Origin: Nymphaea colorata
Lineage: Eukaryota > Streptophyta > Magnoliopsida > Nymphaeales > Nymphaeaceae
Direction: 5' to 3'
DNA: 64,000 nucleotides
NCBI RefSeq assembly: GCF_008831285.2
Contig: NC_045149.1
Span: 15,712,578 to 15,776,577, forward strand
Shown here: in pieces, positions 16,749-32,266 of the stretch
How positions within the stretch are numbered: the stretch's first letter is position 1
Layout of the letters: each line of letters starts with the position of its first letter
Notes under the pieces: model-generated
Told to the model about the DNA's origin: nothing
Databases searched by the model: none
The model's input: only the letters and a program-made list of their open reading frames with translations
Translations under genes and position numbers: made by a program

Positions 16749-17366
16749 TTGGGGTTGGGGTTCAGCAGGACGCAGTTGGTCGGCATCTGTCTGTCGTTTC
16801 CCTTCGTTTTGGGCCGCCAGGAGGAGGAATCAGCGGGCAAAGACGACGGATTGTTTGATGATCTCAAGTGGGTCTTGCTGAAGAGTCAGCTCGCGAAATC
16901 GCGTTGCTTGGATTCGTGCTACGTTAATTGCAGGAAGGTTGGGATCTTTTACGATCTTGGGTGCGAGAAGGGGCCGATTGGGGAAGCGTTGGGCGATGGC
17001 TTGATTATTTTGCTTGATTCTTCTAAGGAGAATGTGAAAAAGATAATGAAAGATAAGGTCAGTTTCTTTTCTAGCTTGGGAATGAAGAGCGAAGATGTTG
17101 GCCCACTGATCGTTCTTGGATATCGCCACGTTTTGGGCAGGAACACAATGGGGAATTTGCCGGAGATTATGAAAGCTGTAGGCCTCCATAGTTGGTTCAG
17201 CAGTAAAATTCTGAATGGTGGTCATCGATTATTGACTGGCTTCGATGCCAATTCCGACAAGGAAGAATCAAAAAGCAATCCGAGATCTGAACGAACAGCA
17301 GACTTGCTAGTGATTCCCTGGCTACCTGCTCTTCGATCTGGAAAAGAGAGTGAAGCCTTGGCATAG
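16749..17366 (+). CDS. Single-exon coding-looking frame without ATG; unrecognised protein, possibly a pseudogene
   Basis: The frame is open from 16698 (after TGA at 16695) to TAG at 17364-17366 and reads like real protein: DDGLFDDLKWVLLKSQLAK, then CLDSCYVNCRKVGIFYDLG, LIVLGYRHVLGRNTMGNLPE and a charged C-terminus. I do not recognise the family and assign no function. No ATG occurs in frame before 17046, which would leave 106 residues and lose the Cys-rich part. The sequence around 16815-16830 (GCCAGGAGGAGGAATC) looks like a lost start context preceding EEESAGKDDG. An ATG at 16688 opens a different frame that ends at a TGA near 16857. It could be a gene whose first exon I cannot see, a gene with a non-ATG start, or an intronless retrocopy that lost its start. 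Confidence 0.4.
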   Translation: MGLGFSRTQLVGICLSFPFVLGRQEEESAGKDDGLFDDLKWVLLKSQLAKSRCLDSCYVNCRKVGIFYDLGCEKGPIGEALGDGLIILLDSSKENVKKIMKDKVSFFSSLGMKSEDVGPLIVLGYRHVLGRNTMGNLPEIMKAVGLHSWFSSKILNGGHRLLTGFDANSDKEESKSNPRSERTADLLVIPWLPALRSGKESEALA

Positions 17367-20158
17367 AATTATGGCTTGGCTTAGGGAGAGAGACTTGCTG
17401 GTTATAATGGTTTTAATTGGGGAAAGCTATTTCTCTAACAAACAATTGTTCATGTACTCATGTAGCTTTGGCGTCAGTCCTGAGTCCACCCTTTTATTGT
17501 AAACCTTGTATTTTATCACTAATTTATAATAATGGTGTTCATGGCCATTAAAGGTGTTGGGTTCTTCTATTCTTCATGGAATGTAGCATATCAACTCCAA
17601 GTTTTGATTACAAGGTTGAGTGCATGAGAAGGAGCCACTTCTGATTTATATCCAATCCATTTATACACAGAGGCTACAAACAGAAACAGAAACCATTTAT
17701 GCACATCTGCAGATGGAACTAGTGCTTAATAAACACCTGGACTAACTATATCATCATTGGAAATGGGACACACAAAAAGCTTGATCGACAAAAAATGAAC
17801 TGAACTAATATTGATGCTCTATGATTCACATTACTATGAATTCATCAATCTTTACACATGTTAATACGTACAATGGCCAGTTGCTCTATATATTTGCTTG
17901 GGATTATCAGCATAACCAACTGAAACTATAAGAGGCTCTAATAAATACACTGGATTCCAACTGCAAAAAATCTTTTAGAACTCCTTTTCACACTCTGCAT
18001 CTATTCACCGGAGGCTCAGGTTTACAAAACTCTGACAATGTTCACTAGCAACTGCCAAAGCAATGGAACCAACAGAAAGAAAAATGTGACCACTGCACAA
18101 GGGATCACATTGTCAGTAAGTCTGCCTGCTTCAAGTTTGCCCTCACTTTCAGGGCACAATTGTTCAATAACTATGCCAACCATGTTATGGTAATCATCTT
18201 TAGTTTAGAAGTATTTTTACCATCATTGAGCTTTGCTTCACTTGTACTTGGTATACAATATATGAGTTTCTGTTGTAGTGAGCTTTTGATTTCTCTGAGA
18301 TTAGAAAGGGAAATGTTGTGAGGTGAGCAGTGGCCCAATTTCAGACAGGTGATGTTGTTGTAATGCATAAAATCTGAGGCAAAATTCTTTGTTATTGTTG
18401 TTCTTTTCCTTTTTGGAGTCGAGATGAACCGTGTGAACTATAGTTCATGTATGGCAGCGTGGAGGCTGAAGGTCCAGGATGAATTTTGTCAAATTTGAAT
18501 ATGGAAATTAGGATGGCATGTTTTTCACACCCTTTGAGGGACAATGACTTTTTAATATTGTCGTTGTACGTTATTAAGCGATACCTGGCAGACAAGAGTT
18601 TAGAATCGGTGTTATCTAAATCTAGAAATAAGTTTCTTTATTATCAAACTAAAAAATAATTTTGTAAAAACATATTTTTCAATCTATCACGTACACATAA
18701 AAATGAGAATAAAAAAGATTTATCTCATTTCTTTATTCAGAAAATTTGTTTTCAAAAATATTTTTCTAATTGGAAGCTTCCAATCCAATTCTTCAAAACA
18801 AAACCATGGCTGTGTCGTTTTACCAGCGGTTGCCAACCCTGTAAGCTTTTGTAACCGGTGGCTGCAACCCATCGTTTCTGCCAAGTTTCTCGCCTCAAAG
18901 GCTGACGTGGTTCACGTGTCTCTGTGTACATGTCGTCGTTAGACGACTCTGTGGAAGTTTTACTCCACGGCCGAATCTATGGACGGGAACCAGAGTAAAT
19001 GTGCTTGTAGAGGATGGAAGGGGGATATCCAACTGGGCGTGCAAAATTTATGCTCGTCGCGTCAGGTTTCAATTCAATTAGACTCAGACTACCCTCCGTC
19101 AAACTCAGATTCGAGTATGGTCGACCCCATTGTCGGATTTTGAAAAGAGCCTGAGTTTGGCCTGAAACTTACTTGATGAATCAAACCTAGCTCACATACA
19201 AAAATGGACTCTACACAGCCTGTCGGGTCTGGCACAAGAAAGGCCATGATTCCAGAGGATGATAGAAGGCGAATGGACTGGCTTGACCTCGTTTATGTGG
19301 TACATCAAGTTCACGCTGGCTCGAGGCGGTGGTGGAGCCAAAACTTCCTTCCTGAGGGGCACTATTAATACATCAAAACTTTTGAGCAGCAGTCGATATG
19401 TAAATAATGAAATGGCTGAAAGATGAAATAACAAGTTTATTGCCCACACCAGCTTTCATGTATGTGTGCCACTGGATCAAGGTAGGTCGAAATCTGAAGA
19501 ATCGCCAGCGCCATAAAGTCTGGCGAATTTGGCTTCCATTATAAATCCCTCTGTTTGAGAAGTCCAAAGGTCCTACACGACTTCAGAGTGCAGATCAGCC
19601 CATTCCAAAAGTCTAGAACTCAACGAGGAGTTTTGGAGCGTTGGTGTCTGACACAGAATCGGCCACACACAGCTCCCAACATTCGTTGGACCTCTTTCAT
19701 TACCTAGAAACGTAAACTAGCATCAAGGTACGGGCGGCATAGCCACAAAATCTGAAGTCTTTATACATCGTTAGATAGTGAAACAATTGGGGAAACAAGC
19801 AGGTCAATGACAAAGGTGGAAAGAAGAGGATTCCATATAATGGCCACTGATGGCCTCACCAATGACCAGGATACAAAAGTGGGTAGGTAGCGGTATTGTG
19901 ACTTCTGCGACGACGGCGAACCCAACATCCCGACCAAATCCCATTACCTACCCGGAGGGCTGGCGGCCATCAAGAACCGAAGACCAAACACCCACCGAAA
20001 TGAGGGGTCTTTCGTAATTTTGTGTTCTCCACCTACCTTCTCGCCCATCTGCGTATATCAGTCTCGATCCTTCTCCTCTCTCATACACAAGAAAGAAGGA
20101 AGTCAGCCACCCACCCACCCCTGCCTTCGGTTGCCGCAGTCTGAGAGGAGGACGTGCT
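17367..20158. other. 2.8-kb spacer and EPSPS promoter region
   Basis: The first 200 bases are AT-rich and may hold a 3' UTR for the preceding frame. The rest is spacer with no recognised gene. A repeat motif copy lies at 19325-19362 (minus). The last 150 bases before 20159 are CT-rich, typical of a plant 5' leader. No convincing TATA box was found. Confidence 0.45.
19325..19362 (-). repeat. Dispersed repeat motif, copy 2 of 3
   Basis: Minus-strand text reads GTGCCCCTCAGGAAGGAAG followed by TTTTGGCTCCACCACCGCC. It matches, with mismatches, the copies at 5041-5080 and 41733-41773. It is probably a fragment of an old high-copy plant transposon; the family was not identified. Confidence 0.4.
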
Positions 20159-24688
<4,530 letters not shown>

Positions 24689-25024
24689 GGAAGTTTATCC
24701 TGTCTCGTGCCAGATCTCTTCAGCAATTTTAGAACAATATGACTTAATCTGGGGTCTGTATTTTTCTGTCTGTTGAAGAGCCCCACATTCCGGGATTAGA
24801 GAATCTTAAAAGAGGCAAGAGATTGAGGATTCATAAGCGTCCGTTCCTTGGTCTAAGGATGCAAAAGGCAGCAGTGGCAGTCAAAGTCATTTGGGTGAAC
24901 GAGGACTCTCTTTTCATTTTCTTTTTTTCCTCTTTATGTTAGTCGAAGTGCAGCCATCCTGCCCACATCTGTTATGTGATTCTCTTATTATTAGTTGAGT
25001 TGGGCAATGTCTATTTGGATCATT

Positions 25025-25455
25025 ACCTTTTCTGATTTTGGGCTTTAAATGCCTCTCACATTTGTACACTCTTTAGGAGTTGGGTGCAAGGATGCTCACG
25101 TGTTTGAGGAAAAAAACACCATTTGGAGGCTAATTTAGTGCATGGGAGACCAATTTAGTGTTTAAAGTAAAGATTTTTCACTGCTAAAAATGTAAAAACT
25201 TCGAATTTACTTTATATTATCTTTGAGAAAATATTGGTTGGATGACCATAATATATATAATATATGTGTGTGTATTTATTTATTAATGGTTATATCATGC
25301 ACTAAAAGATATGATGATCATGCACAAAAGTACCACTAGTTAGACATGTTTAAGTGGAGGACATATTTTTTGTTTTTGTAATTAATATCTGTGGGGTGAA
25401 CCCCTTACATTTAAGTTGCTCTGATTGACCTATAAGATGGTGGTCATATGTTGTG
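25025..25455 (+). repeat. 431-bp direct repeat, copy downstream of EPSPS
   Basis: Second copy of the 22342-22784 repeat, 337 bases past the EPSPS stop. It differs by small indels, including loss of about 9 bases near GTGCATGGGAGACC and a shorter TG run. Confidence 0.85.
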
Positions 25456-25869
25456 CATGCAACTGCTTTACCAGCTTAGCTTCTTTGAGTTTTAGTTGTA
25501 GAATACATACAGAGCAGAGAAATGCATTTAGCATATTTCAGTTAATTGACTCAGTTAAGTAGAAAATGAAAATGATCAACTGACTCAATAAACTCAACAT
25601 GGTTCACTTACAAATTTGGTAACTCATACGAAAGCTTGACAAGCCGTGAAGATGCACTAACACTGTCAGAAACCCGACTGTTACAAGAAACAAGCATTTT
25701 AAAACTAGATTTGTTACTAAAACGAGTTATCTAACATGTTCCTTGTGTCGTGCAAATGGGCCGGTAGATGGTCAACTGAGAGGGGGACCTACTTTGTCTA
25801 AGTGAGCTCATTTTTTATATTTTTCAATGGCCAAGCCTGGGTTAATCAGCCTTCTACCAGACTATGCAA

Positions 25870-25945
25870 AAAGATGAACCCTGGGTGTCAAATTCTTGAC
25901 CTCCTCCAACTTGTAAGTCTTAAGCGGACTCCCTAGCCAGGTGTA
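25870..25945 (-). mobile_element. Possible SINE head, minus strand
   Basis: The minus strand reads CACCTGGCTAGGGAGTC (A-box-like, plus 25929-25945). About 35 bases later comes GGTCAAGAATTTGACACCC (B-box-like, plus 25883-25901), the pattern of plant tRNA-derived SINEs. Neither end of the element could be defined. Confidence 0.35.
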
Positions 25946-26059
25946 CAGTGCTCTTGTTGGCATGCAGCTGGAACATGCCTTCCAAATTCATTGGTCTTGA
26001 TACTGGAGTTCTGAAATGGAACGATCAATTTTTTGACTTGGTCGTCTCAATCTGCTTGG

Positions 26060-28105
26060 TGTTTCAAGGCTACTCTATGGAACATGAAATCATGGAATAA
26101 CACATTACCTTCTCTTTTGCTCTTGGTGTGCCTGACTGAGATAATGCAATTTGTGGGGGCACAGCTCCTTCCTGCTACACAGGCTGGAGTAACTCTGGCT
26201 ATTAATGCAGAGCTGCAACAAGGCGGCGGCTGCATTCTCTTTACCCCTTTGAGATCCAAACTCAACAACCTCCACTAATGCTGGAATCCCACCCTCCTCA
26301 CAAATAGTTGATCGGCCTTCTGGGGTCGTCGATAGATTCGCCAGAACGGCAAACAGCTTTATCAATCATTCCTGCTTCTGGATCCATCATTAACTCCACA
26401 TGGAACTTGACAGCACCTGCCTGGATTATGTGTGCTTTGTTCTCATGAAAGATGGATATATTAAAGAGTGCTGTGGCTGCATCACCAAGAAGTTCAACCA
26501 AGGGACGTATAGCATCAGATCTCCCAATCTTGTTCTTGTATGCCTCCATAACTAAGAGGCTAAACAAAGTTGCAGTGGAGTTTTCCTTGCCTTCAGAATT
26601 TTCGGCCTTCAAGATATGAATGAGAGGTTCAACCACACCTGCTTCAGCAATTCTACATTTGTTTTCATCATTTATCAATAAGTTCAGAAGTGCTGTCACT
26701 GCATTTTCCTGTGTCTTTTATCTTGAGAATATAATAGATAAACTAATGAAGCTATAGCTCCACATTCTGCAATCATTACCCGGTTTTCCATATTATGCTT
26801 TGCCAAAAGCTGAAGCTCTTCTGCTGCTGCCGTTTGTGATCCAATTGATTGACTATTAAGTCCTTCAGTCAATTTCAAGCTGAGGCATCCTCACGTCTAT
26901 AAGATGGAAGTGAAGATGCATGCTTTCGAGGAGCAGTACTATCACCAGCCTGTGCCCGGTTTCCTGCACTATGCAGTCGTCCAGGCAACCAAGTGTGGAA
27001 AACATGACAGAAAGATGTAATTTCTCCAGAGGCCTCATTGCTATCGTACTTGCCTGAAAACCTGGTTGCGTCATTTGAATCTTCTGTACCCACTGCATGA
27101 TTATACTGAATGCTAGAAATGGCACTTGACAGTGAATCAGTCCGGCTATGGTCACTACATTGGTCACATGATGAGAGGTTGCTGGGTTTACTTTCTGATA
27201 ACACCACACTTGGAATTTCACATCGCATGCCATGACTCCCTTTCCTTCTTTCTGTAAAGGAGTTTCCATTTTGAAACGATACAGTGCCATCTTGCTGAAT
27301 TGGCATGTTCCTAACTCCTTGAAAAATTGAACTGTGATCACTCAAGACTTCATTGCTGCCAAAGTACTGATTGGCTGTATACAGGGCCTCATCAGACCTA
27401 ACACTCCTATTGCGTGGAAGGGCTTTACTATCTGGAGAATCCAAGACTGTTGAAGGAACATAAGGGTATGAATGCTGGTGATCTACTGACATGAAGGAAG
27501 GGGGGAAAAGAACATTGTTCATCTCAAACCAATTCAGAATAAGTCCCTTAACTGTGTCTTTAGGAATGAGATCACGGTGAGCAAGTGATTGGCATGTCTT
27601 CGGGCAAGTTCTTAAGCCATAGTCAAGCTACTTCTGAATGAAAGCCCTTTCAAATGTTTGTCCGGATGCCACAATAACTGGATTAATCGTCAACTCCATT
27701 GATGATGGGGAGCAAAAATATGCAGGAACTCCCCTGCCATCAGTAAGTCTGGATTTATTCAAACTGATGCAATCACGAATGTGGCTGACAACGACAATAA
27801 TCTGATCAAGGTAGTGTATGTCTGTTCTTTCTTTCGATAATTCAGCCTTCTCCTTTTTCTGCTCCAAAGCAACACTTTCCCTGAAGAACTCCTGGTTAGA
27901 TGCCAAACCAAGCAGTTCCACAATTTTCATCAAATTATCTGATCGGTGTCTGAGATTGTCTCTCTGATCTCTCAGAGTTTCTTCGATGAATTCTGATGCT
28001 TGTCCCTGTTCCATACATTGAAGCTTGTCCCGGTTCCATACATTGAAGTTCCTCTATCAGTGCTGACACAATTCAGATGCCATTTGTATGCAACCAGTCC
28101 TAAAG
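26060..28105 (-). pseudogene. U-box/ARM-repeat E3 ligase pseudogene (PUB4-like)
   Basis: Functional relatives are plant U-box E3 ubiquitin ligases with C-terminal armadillo repeats. Reading leftwards, 28014-27628 gives the helical N-terminal region (RDQRDNLRHRSDNLMKIVEL) and the start of the U-box (SSMELTINPVIVASGQTFERA). Here the conserved Trp after FIQK is a TAG (27628-27630). The same frame continues LDYGLRTCPKTCQSLAHRDL to 26875 through a Ser-rich linker. ARM repeats follow in shifting frames: LLAKHNMENRVMIAECGAI (to 26696), EPLIHILKAENSEGKENS (to 26298) and LANLSTTPEGRSTICEEGG (to 26105). At least four frame breaks (about 26880, 26710, 26365 and 26165), one nonsense codon and a small ARM deletion make it non-functional. 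A 25-bp tandem duplication lies at 27999-28048. Intron-like borders survive at both ends (acceptor TTTTTACAG near 28106; donor-like KEK/GTAATG near 26090), so it is probably an unprocessed copy. Confidence 0.9.
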
Positions 28106-30646
28106 CTGTAAAAACCAGAAAAAATCAAAATTGATATGCACAAGAAGAGCATATGAAAAAAACAAACATTAGTGGTAATTCTATAATGCCTCAATTTTAG
28201 GAGAGATCAGCGATCTGTTCACTATACAACAAATTCCCAGACAACTTTTTTGGACCTTCATCATCAGTGGCTCACGTCTTAAGACCTGGGCAAAAAACTT
28301 CTAGTCGTGAGTTACTTCATGATTTTGGGGACAGGAGCTAGCTTATGATGTAGAGAGGTTTCACAAACAAAAGATACAGTGAGACGTGAAGCTTTTTACA
28401 TCTTTCTCTAATGAACTCATATAACTAGGTACATATGTTTCTGAAATGCACCGTCAGACGTTGCGTAATGGAAGCAAAAACTGCATGCATGCAGATGCTG
28501 GAAAGGGAAAAATAACCACCCAACACCAGATACTATACAAAGTTCATGATCTGCCACCTCATGCTAAGAAAATGGAGCAGTTAAGAAGATGACGGTCAAT
28601 TTTAGTTTATAATTTATATGTGCCATGATGCAATCCTTTCACATGATCATATGTTTATTCTCCTTTCTTAGTGGCCATTTGGATATCATCTTCATCTTCA
28701 TTACTGCATTCAAGTATAAAGTTCTATTATCCTCATGGGTGTGGTGTTCTGCTTGATTTGGACACAGTGTCAGGTAAAGTCAATGGATTCAAGTCTATTT
28801 TTGCCCAGATATGGACCCAGTCAACCTTGAACAAGTTCAGTTCTGCCCCCTTTTTTGGGTTAAATAAAAACCAATGGGACTCTTCCTCCTCTTCATTTTC
28901 ATTTTGCAGGCCTGAGAATGCTCCTTTGAGTGCTTCTATAGCACTGCCATCTCTCTCTATCTGTGTGTGTGTGTGTGTGTGCTTATATCTGTGTATAATA
29001 TTTCAGACTGAAATTTGCAAAGGATTTTCATTTTTTCCGAAGATGTTTTTATTTTTAAAAGTATTTCGATCTTATAATTTTTTTTCAAAAAATAATTTCA
29101 TTCTGTCAGCCAAATGAATGTTTCGTTTAATGCAAATATTTATAATGTATTTTTTCCTGTTTCCTGAAGAAAACAGAGTTGCGAATTGTGGTTCTGTTTT
29201 TTCAAACTTTTTATTTTCTGCACTGCTCTGACTGAGTTGATTTTCTCATTTTCCGTAATGCAAATTATCCTATCGTTGAATGATGCATTTAAGATGCATT
29301 TAAGTTTTTTAATTGGTTTATCTTTTTGTCACAAGCAAGGAAAACTTAAAAAACAAAACAAAGAATGAAGATAAGAGGACTAACTAGCCCAAAAAAATAT
29401 ATGATACCTTCCAATATAATAAGCTGCAAACCTCCTCCCCGTCCCACCACTCTCCCTCTCTTTTGGAGCCCATCATATTACAAATGACGAGAGGATGGGT
29501 TATTCATGTTACATTTGATGACCAGACACTAACTGAAAGTTGGTTACTCATGTTATATTTGATGACCAGACACTAATTGAAAGCTAAGAGTGACAATTCT
29601 AACTATCTTTCTGTAATCTTTCTGAAGTGGGTCTAGTTTCATCATGGTCTGACAGGCAACTAAATGAATATATCTTGAAATACTGTTGGAGCTTCACCAG
29701 TCATATTTCCCATCAGACCTGTTCCAAAGAAGCAACATGATAGTAGTGGCAGGACAATATCAGAACAACCTTATGAATGAAGAAACAATGTAAATGCATG
29801 CAACTAATCATGCACATGCACCACCACGAGCAGATAGTTTCTGAAACAGCTCTTGCAAAAGTTCTTACGATGAATATAGCAGTGTAAGTGAAAATTAATA
29901 TACATGTTTGTGCCACTTGAACAGTCATAGTAGACAGATCACCTGAATCTGATTAAATCCATAGTTTCTTAAAATTAGTAAAAAAAAAATGCAAGCTCAT
30001 AACTACATCACCTTCTTTAGCTTGAAAGCTTTCCTTCTGAGCATAAGAAAGATTTGCCGACACCAACTGAATCTTTGAAGTTTAATTTTCAAAAGCATCG
30101 GGCTTATCAAATATCAAACCCTTCATCTTCAACATTAACAAGATTGACATTCAAGCTAGTTATCCACTTAATAGATTATATCTTGAATTTAATTTAAGCT
30201 AGCTATTTATGCCAAAATACTGCAGTTCTGCTTTCCAAAACCTTCGTTCCTGATATACGATTGATCTACATAATTTAACAAAATTTTCAAATTTTAATCA
30301 ACTCTCTCAAACTCACCAAGAATCAGACCCTCCAACACCATCAAGACAACTCAAATGTTTGCCTATACTTTTCTGAAACCACTTCATGGCTAGTCACGCC
30401 AATTGACATAAAGAATCTGGTAAATATTATTGATCAACTTCTTCATGCATAGCTAATATAAGGTTAAGAAGGATAAAAGGAGAATGATTGAGGTAGCTTG
30501 ATGCAAGGCCCATCTAATTGTTGACGAGTCCCAAAAATAAGACTAAATGTAAGTCTCGTTTTGTGAAAATGTACAAACCACCAATCCATCTTTCTCATTC
30601 ATTGTTCAACACCCTCTACATAGCATAATTCCCCAAAATAGAACCC
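28106..30646. other. 2.5-kb spacer
   Basis: AT-rich. It contains a (GT)n microsatellite at 28962-28981 and a short direct duplication near 29500-29580 (GTTACTCATGTTA ... GATGACCAGACACTAA twice). The frame at 28671-29117 is low-complexity and unsupported. No gene was recognised. Confidence 0.5.
28962..28981. repeat. (GT)n microsatellite
   Basis: About ten TG/GT units following a CT-rich run. Confidence 0.85.
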
Positions 30647-30814
30647 CCAAGAGGTATGTTGCAATTAAAGCATCATGTGATAACTATTCCACTCACAGAA
30701 GCAGATTATCCTGATAATTCTTACTTGTCCATTTATCTGTTTGGCAGGTTGCAGAGGATGTGATGGAACGGTGGGAGACTAGTGACAATCCTGTTGTCCA
30801 CAAGATACAGGAGT
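30647..30814 (+). pseudogene. Duplicated TIM44 fragment A (intron 5 start, exon 6)
   Basis: Nearly identical to 2275-2443 of the TIM44 gene. It carries the last bases of exon 5, intron 5 and exon 6 (GTGATGGAACGGTGGGAGAC). It ends inside the exon 6 donor and joins fragment B at a shared AGTA. It has no promoter, start or flanking exons, so it cannot make TIM44. Confidence 0.92.
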
Positions 30815-32266
30815 AAATGTAGTTCTGGTTCTTTTCTTGTTGATGTTCACTTTATTGAATCTCTGGATATTTGGTCACAATGGATTATTTTATGGAGTTT
30901 TATATGGATTTAAATTCGTTGCTGTATGAATGAAGTCATATAGTTATAAAAGATTTCTCTGATTCTTAGTTATGTCCTCTCAAGAGGGGGAATTGGTACT
31001 TGTAGATATTGGTGTTGTCTGGTAATGCCATGATTGTATATCCTGTAGCTTGGCAGATTTTTCTTGCTTTAAAATTCAAAATTTGAAATTACGAAAGGTT
31101 CAGTTGCTTCCTCTCAAGGAGGATAAGACAAGTGATCACTCATTGTTGCATCAGTCAGAACTACCTTTCTGGCTGTAGATTCATTGGTAGGTGTGGGTGG
31201 CAGGCAAGATTGTTTTTCCAATAGGTTGTTTATTTTGTTGGTATTTATATAGGATAAAACTCCATATGCCCATTTTCTTTCTTATCTTGTTTGTCTACTC
31301 TACTGGTTACTTATATCTTTCGCTGGTTTCATATTTATTCTCTATATTCACACAATGCAACCTCCTGATATTGTTCAGCACAAGCTTCACACTTTTTGCA
31401 GTCTTAATCATCACCAGTGCTTGCTTTCTGCCGTGTGTTCATCTTGTTACCTTGTTCAAAAGCTGGTATTATCATAATTAAACAAGTTGTTGAAGCATTA
31501 CCCCCAGAGTGTGTTTGCTATGGGAGTTCTTTTAGCTACGGTTTCATTATACAAAACTAGAGTTGCATGGTAGTGTATTACAGGGTTTTACTTTCTAATT
31601 CCCGTTAACTTGTTACTTCTGTGGCTTGTTACTGCAAATAATTTGAAACTGTGTTCTTTAGTTCCTCTTTTTGTTGTCTTACTCATATTTACTTTCTTCA
31701 ATGGTATTTTTTAGGTTTCTACAAATGTGAAAGAGAAGATCTCAGCTGCTAAGGAAGAGGTATGGACATACTTTTATCACATATTATCGAAAGACTCTGT
31801 CATGATGATTTTCGTGTATCCACATTTGAGCTGGAAGCAAGTTTTCTTCTGTGGATTAAATGTGAGGTGATTTTTTTCTTTTCTTTCTGTCATAGGTCAA
31901 AGAAACATTTGGATTTGGAAAAGCAGATGCGAAAACAAGTACTCCAAGTGAATCCAGTGCTAGCATGAACAATAATGACAGTGGTGCATTTGGGGATGGG
32001 AAAGGCTCCTCTGAGGCCAGTAGTAGTCAAGGACCAACCAGTGCGTCAGATCCATTCTTTCATAGGTTCAAGTCAAATGTTTCATCTGCACCACCAAAAA
32101 TTAGGCTGCTTTTGAAAAACGAAAGGATAATAAGGTTGTGGAATTGACCAAGAAGGGTTACGATATTGTAAAAGATGAGCTGAATGGTAACACAAGCAAA
32201 AGAAAATGGATGCAATATGCAGCTGCTTCGTCATCTAATGTGGAGAGGAGTGATGCGACTGACATT
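30811..32266 (+). pseudogene. Duplicated TIM44 fragment B (intron 2 to mid exon 4)
   Basis: About 96-97% identical by eye to 608-2059 of the TIM44 gene. It includes most of intron 2, exon 3 (31716-31760), intron 3 and exon 4 up to SDATDI. Exon 4 has frame-breaking changes near 32104-32125 (AATTAGGCTGC against AATTAGAGCTGC), so the frame ends soon after. In the parent gene this segment lies upstream of fragment A; here it lies downstream. It ends at a shared ATT with the glycine-rich gene copy. High identity, introns included, implies a recent DNA-level duplication. Confidence 0.93.

Larger units (their letters stand above)
24689..26059. other. Spacer between EPSPS and the U-box pseudogene
   Basis: This contains the EPSPS 3' UTR, the repeat copy at 25025-25455 and a SINE-like piece near 25881-25940. 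No gene was seen. Confidence 0.5.

Noticed and set aside
31965-32147. Open frame beginning [20 protein letters not shown] as a second TIM44 gene
   Set aside because: It is internal exon 4 of a promoterless, frame-broken TIM44 fragment. The parent exon continues past this point.
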